Part shown: positions 60,443 to 64,000 of the stretch, piece by piece
Numbering within the stretch: position 1 is the first letter of the stretch
How the letters are laid out: every line of letters begins with the position of its first letter
DNA from: Paenibacillus sp. J2TS4
GTDB taxonomy: Bacteria > Bacillota > Bacilli > Paenibacillales > NBRC-103111
NCBI RefSeq assembly: GCF_018403245.1
Contig: NZ_BOSH01000001.1
Location: 372,001-436,000 of the forward strand
Direction: 5' to 3'
Length of the DNA: 64,000 nt
Notes under the pieces: generated by a model
Told to the model about the DNA's origin: nothing
Databases searched by the model: none
The model's input: only the letters and a program-made list of their open reading frames with translations
Made by a program: the position numbers and the translations under genes

Positions 60443-60925
60443 ATGGCCATATTAGGTTGGATTCTGATTGTCGCCTTGTTTGTGGTAGGGATGCTCGGCA
60501 CGGTTTTTCCCGTCCTTCCGGGGGTGTTGGCCGTATATGCCGCATTCTTCGTCTACGGTCTGTTCTTTAGCTTCGAGCCGTTTGGCTTCTGGTTCTGGGC
60601 TATCCAGACGGCGATCGTTATCGCTCTTCTGGTGGCGGATTATATGATCAGTGCGCTCGGGGTCAAGAAGTTTGGAGGAACCAAAGCTTCGGTTATCGGC
60701 AGCACGATCGGAATTATGATCGGTCCGTTCGTCATTCCGTTCGCCGGACTGATTCTCGGCCCTTTTCTCGGAGCCGTCATTGGGGAACTGGTGGTGGGAG
60801 CGAATTGGAAGCAGGCCGGCAAGGCCGGGATCGGGTCGGTGGTCGGCTTTTTCTCCAGCGTTATCGTGAAAATCCTGCTTCAGCTGCTAATGATTTTCCT
60901 GTTCATCCTCTGGCTTCTCGTCTAA
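60443..60925 (+). CDS. DUF456 membrane protein
   Basis: This 160-residue protein has four hydrophobic segments and the DUF456 pattern: FPVLPGVLAVYAAFFVYGLFF in the second span, and a glycine-rich GTKASVIGSTIGIMIGPFVI and FAGLILGPFLGAVIGEL in the middle. The family is widespread in Firmicutes and has no assigned function. It sits between the HAD phosphatase and the flippase gene, 25 bp before the latter, and is probably co-transcribed with them. Confidence 0.85.
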   Translation: MAILGWILIVALFVVGMLGTVFPVLPGVLAVYAAFFVYGLFFSFEPFGFWFWAIQTAIVIALLVADYMISALGVKKFGGTKASVIGSTIGIMIGPFVIPFAGLILGPFLGAVIGELVVGANWKQAGKAGIGSVVGFFSSVIVKILLQLLMIFLFILWLLV

Positions 60926-60950
60926 ACCTTGGTTGGAAGAAGGGTTGCAA

Positions 60951-62564
60951 GTGTCCAAAGATTCGCTAGTCAAAGGAACCCTTATCCTCGCCGTCGCGGC
61001 TCTCGTTGCGCGTGTTCTCGGTGTGGTGCAGAGGGTTCCTCTCGTTTACCTGATCGGCGATGGGGGAATGGCTACTTTCTCGATCGCTTTCAATATTTAT
61101 ACTCCATTGCTGACGATAGCTACCGCAGGCATTCCGAGTGCACTTAGCAAGATGGTGTCCGAGCGGACGGAGCTGGGACGCCATGCTGAAGCAGACCGGA
61201 TTTTTCGGGCGGCGGTTCAGTTTGCCCTTGTCGCCGGAGTCATTATGACCATTCTGTTATTTCTCATCGCTCCGTCTTACGCCAGAATGTCGGGGGACGA
61301 ATCCGCAGCGTTGGCCATTCGGGCACTAGCCCCGGCACTGCTGTTGTTTCCGCTTATCGCGATGCTCCGCGGGTATTTCCAGGGAAGGCAAAAAATGATG
61401 CCGAACGGCCTGTCCCAGATCATTGAGCAAATTATGAGGCTCATTACCGCGGTCGGACTGGCCTATTTACTGCTCGCTATCGGGTGGGGGCATGACTGGG
61501 CGGTAGCGGGAGCATCGTTTGGAGGAGTGATGGGCAGTATCGGGGCGTTCGCCGTCCTGCTGCTGTTCTACAATCTGCTGAAGCAAAAGGATGCAGCGCA
61601 AGGGCTGCGAAGAAACTACAGGCGAGGACAGCCACTGCCTTACCGGACGATTTATGGTCAGATTTTCAGGCTGTCGGTGCCGATTGTGCTGTTCTCGATG
61701 GCGGTGCCGCTCGTCTATTTTATTGACACTTCGACGGTTATCCCGCTGCTGCAAAATCTGATTGGCACCGAGCAGGCCAAAGTCGAGCTTGGCGTATTGA
61801 CGGGAAGGGCCCAATCGCTTGCGGGCATCCCGATCATTCTGGCCGTCGCGCTCAGCCAGTCGATTGTTCCGATTGTATCGGCCGCTTACGCGCGCAATGA
61901 TCTGGAACAGGTCAAGCAGCAAGGAGTCAAGGCGATGCAAATCTCGGTGCTGACCGGGCTGCCGGTCGTCCTCGCGATCGCTGTAGCCGCCCGTCCGATC
62001 AATGGGACATTGTTTCCGGACGAGAACGGCACGATGATCATCGCCATGCTGACCGCGACCGCCTTGTTCCAGATCATGATGCAGACCTCCGGCGCCATCC
62101 TGATGGGCATCGGCGCCATGCGGCCGCTGATCGTCAACGTGTTCGCCGGTCTGGCGGTCAAGCTGGCGGGCAGCTTCGCTCTGGCGCCTTGGCTCGGCAT
62201 CTCCGGCGTCGTGCTGTCGACCGCTCTGTGCTTCATCGTCATGATGCTGCTTAATTTCCGGACGATGAGGAGCAAGGTACCGTTCGTCATCTTGGGCTTG
62301 TCGCGCTGGATGAAGCTGGCGGCCGCCACGGCGATCATCGTCGCAGCAGGCACCTGCGTCGAGCGGTTCATGTATCGTTACGTGACCTGGTTTCCGAACA
62401 AGGTCGACTACTTTTTGAACGCGGCGGTGACCGGTCTCGTCGTCATCGCGCTCTATCCGCTGCTGCTGATGGCGTTCCGTGTCGTGACCAAGCACGACCT
62501 GGCTAACCTGCCCGGCCCGCTGCAGAAGCTTGTCCGCAAAGTGTCCGCTGCGGTCAATCGATGA
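60951..62564 (+). CDS. MOP-family lipid flippase (MurJ/YtgP/SpoVB type)
   Basis: This 537-residue protein has about fourteen hydrophobic segments and is a MATE/MOP-like flippase of the branch that moves lipid-linked wall precursors (MurJ-like; YtgP and SpoVB in Bacillus). Typical blocks are LVKGTLILAVAALVARVLGVVQRVPLVYLIG in sense at the start, GIPSALSKMVSE, and GRAQSLAGIPIILAVALSQSIVPIVSAAYA. GTG 60951 has AAGGG eight bases upstream, so I prefer it to TTG 60933. Its end overlaps the convergent DUF2515 gene by 11 bp. Which branch it belongs to would need a tree. Confidence 0.88.
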   Translation: MSKDSLVKGTLILAVAALVARVLGVVQRVPLVYLIGDGGMATFSIAFNIYTPLLTIATAGIPSALSKMVSERTELGRHAEADRIFRAAVQFALVAGVIMTILLFLIAPSYARMSGDESAALAIRALAPALLLFPLIAMLRGYFQGRQKMMPNGLSQIIEQIMRLITAVGLAYLLLAIGWGHDWAVAGASFGGVMGSIGAFAVLLLFYNLLKQKDAAQGLRRNYRRGQPLPYRTIYGQIFRLSVPIVLFSMAVPLVYFIDTSTVIPLLQNLIGTEQAKVELGVLTGRAQSLAGIPIILAVALSQSIVPIVSAAYARNDLEQVKQQGVKAMQISVLTGLPVVLAIAVAARPINGTLFPDENGTMIIAMLTATALFQIMMQTSGAILMGIGAMRPLIVNVFAGLAVKLAGSFALAPWLGISGVVLSTALCFIVMMLLNFRTMRSKVPFVILGLSRWMKLAAATAIIVAAGTCVERFMYRYVTWFPNKVDYFLNAAVTGLVVIALYPLLLMAFRVVTKHDLANLPGPLQKLVRKVSAAVNR

Positions 62565-63999
62565 GCTCGCGCGCGAGAATCGCGAGCTCCAGTCTGCGCA
62601 GCCCGGCGCTATGCTCGCGTGTGATGTCGGCCGGGGCTTCCGCCTGAGCGGTCGTCAGGTGCGCGACCGGAGACAGGTCGCGGAACCAGTCGTACCGCTC
62701 GGGAGCCTGAACCGGCCGGGCCGGCCACGCCGAGCGCAGCTCCGGGCTGCACAGCGGGCTGGCGCCTTCGCGCAGCGCGCCGCCTTTAAGCCTTTCCGTG
62801 TACGGTGACGACGGAAAGGCTTTTGGTGCGGCCGCAGCCTGGAACAGCTGCGGCCAATAATCGGCCCGGGAGCCGGTATGCGGCACCTCCCGGGCGAAGC
62901 GGAGGAAGCCTTCGCGGGCGGCCGGCAGGCCGAACAGCAGCGCGTACAGCTGCTTGCCGAATTCGATCCGCTCATGCAGATCGACGAAATGTTCCATCAC
63001 CCGCCCGTAAAGCGGCCATGGAGTGAGGCGGGCAGAGGCGGCGGTGGAGGCGAAGGATGCTGCTTGGTCTGCAGGGGCGGCTGACGCGTCCGCAGGGCTC
63101 TGTTCAACCGTGTCTGAGTCACCCTGGCCAGACCCGTCCGTACAGCCCTCCAGCGAGGAAGCCGCACCTGTGTAGCTAGACCCGCCCGAAGAGCTGCGTC
63201 CGGAGGTATTCCTGCCGTCCCGCTCTTGTGTATGTGCACCGTCATGGATGGACAGCCCCGCAGATTCGGAGGAGGCAGGTTTGCATGGAAAGACGACCTG
63301 ATTCGTCTGCGCGACCGCTTGCATTAGCCTGATCAACGGGTCCAGAGCCTTCTGATAGGCAGGGTGCTCGGCCACTCGGCCCTGGATATAATTCTGTTCA
63401 TTAATAATTAGCGCGATAGTGAGCAGGGAGGAGCTTCCTCCATCCCAGAATAGCTCCCAAACAGGCCGCATAAAACGGGAGACGTGAAGCATCGGGAGCA
63501 AATGAAATAAGGGCCGGTTCCAGCGGAGGCTTTGTTCATAAAGCAGCAGCTGCGGATAAGCATCCTGGAAGATGAGCGCATTGGCTCTTTCCATCATTTC
63601 GAATACCGCTTCGATATGGGAGGCGTCCAGCAGCCGGGGAAGCAGATCCCCGCGCAGATCGGTCATGTTCCAGCCGCCATTACGCGATACCATGTGAGCG
63701 AGCAGGGCCCAATGAACGTCAGGATGCTTGTCGTAAAATTCCCCATAAGCCGTTGTGCGGGTGACATTGTTGTGATTAAGATGCGAGGTCTGTTCCAATA
63801 GCTCACGGACGAGAGCGGCTTCCTTGGCCGGCAAAGAACGAGCGGGAAGCCCCGAAGGCTGCTGTAATTCCTCCTCCCAACGGTTCCGGACCCGGGCCAA
63901 CTGATCCGGAGGAACGGTCAAAGGGACAGAGGAAGGCTTGCTTCCCCCGAAAGTCGAAGTCTTAAGTAGGCCTGAGGTCTTATCAACCGCCAATTTGGC
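62554..63999 (-). CDS. yppC: DUF2515 (YppC-like) protein, 5' end outside window
   Basis: The frame is open to the window edge, so the start is unknown; at least 479 residues are present. The first 230 hold the conserved DUF2515 core: HNNVTRTTAYGEFYDKHPDVHWALLAHMVSRNGGWNMTDLRG in sense. A segment of about 70 residues near 245-320 is low-complexity Ser/Gly/Ala/Asp/Gln and probably a disordered insertion; the rest returns to conserved sequence (MEHFVDLHERIEFGKQLYALL). The DNA is unusually GC-rich at the C-terminal end (62,560-63,150). Function unknown. Its stop overlaps the flippase gene. Confidence 0.82.
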   Translation of the reverse strand, partial: AKLAVDKTSGLLKTSTFGGSKPSSVPLTVPPDQLARVRNRWEEELQQPSGLPARSLPAKEAALVRELLEQTSHLNHNNVTRTTAYGEFYDKHPDVHWALLAHMVSRNGGWNMTDLRGDLLPRLLDASHIEAVFEMMERANALIFQDAYPQLLLYEQSLRWNRPLFHLLPMLHVSRFMRPVWELFWDGGSSSLLTIALIINEQNYIQGRVAEHPAYQKALDPLIRLMQAVAQTNQVVFPCKPASSESAGLSIHDGAHTQERDGRNTSGRSSSGGSSYTGAASSLEGCTDGSGQGDSDTVEQSPADASAAPADQAASFASTAASARLTPWPLYGRVMEHFVDLHERIEFGKQLYALLFGLPAAREGFLRFAREVPHTGSRADYWPQLFQAAAAPKAFPSSPYTERLKGGALREGASPLCSPELRSAWPARPVQAPERYDWFRDLSPVAHLTTAQAEAPADITREHSAGLRRLELAILARELID

Positions 64000-64000
64000 C

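Noticed and set aside
61467..62495. 342-aa minus-strand frame antisense to the flippase gene
   Set aside because: Composition (Arg/Asp/Gln/His-rich) is typical of an antisense frame in GC-rich coding DNA; the flippase frame is conserved.

Overview
The window looks like a chromosomal segment of an endospore-forming, moderate-GC Firmicute, most likely Paenibacillus or a close relative. The evidence is an alpha/beta-type small acid-soluble spore protein with a forespore-type -10 box, the CwlJ-GerQ germination pair, YlbJ, a YjcZ-like micropeptide, a Trp T-box leader before trpS, heterodimeric YheI/YheH-like exporters, and strong AGGAGG ribosome binding sites. I see no rRNA, tRNA, CRISPR array, phage module or plasmid functions. 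The genus is inferred from gene content only.

Layout. 1-3.1 kb: the end of an unrecognised protein, a purine-rich tandem-repeat spacer, an amidohydrolase, then a gene-free stretch with a dispersed short motif. 3.1-5.9 kb (minus): larE-larB-larC for the nickel-pincer cofactor; LarC lacks its second domain and carries a very long His-rich tail. 6.3-8.5 kb: FMN reductase, lipA and yutD. 8.6-19.8 kb: a LysR regulator divergent from a nine-gene catabolic operon (CUT1 ABC transporter without ATPase, two zinc dehydrogenases, FGGY kinase, class II aldolase, aldehyde dehydrogenase, enolase-superfamily enzyme) whose substrate I cannot name. 19.9-29 kb: NAD kinase, YlbJ, truncated globin, diguanylate cyclase, M3 peptidase, VOC protein, SASP and an aldose epimerase. 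29.1-30.8 kb: T-box and trpS. 31.1-37.4 kb: murQ with a complete CUT1 ABC transporter and a YesL protein, probably an amino-sugar or peptidoglycan-fragment uptake operon. 37.4-39.3 kb: gene-poor DNA with a 17-unit degenerate repeat next to an IS1595-type protein that appears to have lost its catalytic residues and has an SOS-box-like dyad inside its promoter. 39.3-49 kb: YfhP, exporter pair, gerQ/cwlJ, heme O synthase, Sco, an AEC carrier and a Toprim protein. 49.1-49.8 kb: a thuA remnant, a YjcZ-like micropeptide and a MITE-like element. 49.9-64 kb: MFS transporter, transglutaminase-like protein, a coiled-coil/phosphodiester-glycosidase pair, a class B PBP, asparagine synthetase, HAD phosphatase, DUF456, a MurJ/YtgP-type flippase and a DUF2515 protein cut by the window end.

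How the parts work together. The two ABC operons each couple uptake to intracellular breakdown: kinase, aldolase and dehydrogenases in one, the MurNAc-6-P etherase in the other. Both have cre-like sites near the promoter, suggesting carbon catabolite control. The unknown operon also has a stack of perfect dyads between it and the LysR gene. The strongest leads for something undescribed are the orphan catabolic operon, the SOS-box-controlled IS1595-derived protein, the LarC1-His-tail protein, and the ABC-based murQ operon. All functional statements come from reading motifs and context; no database search was run.
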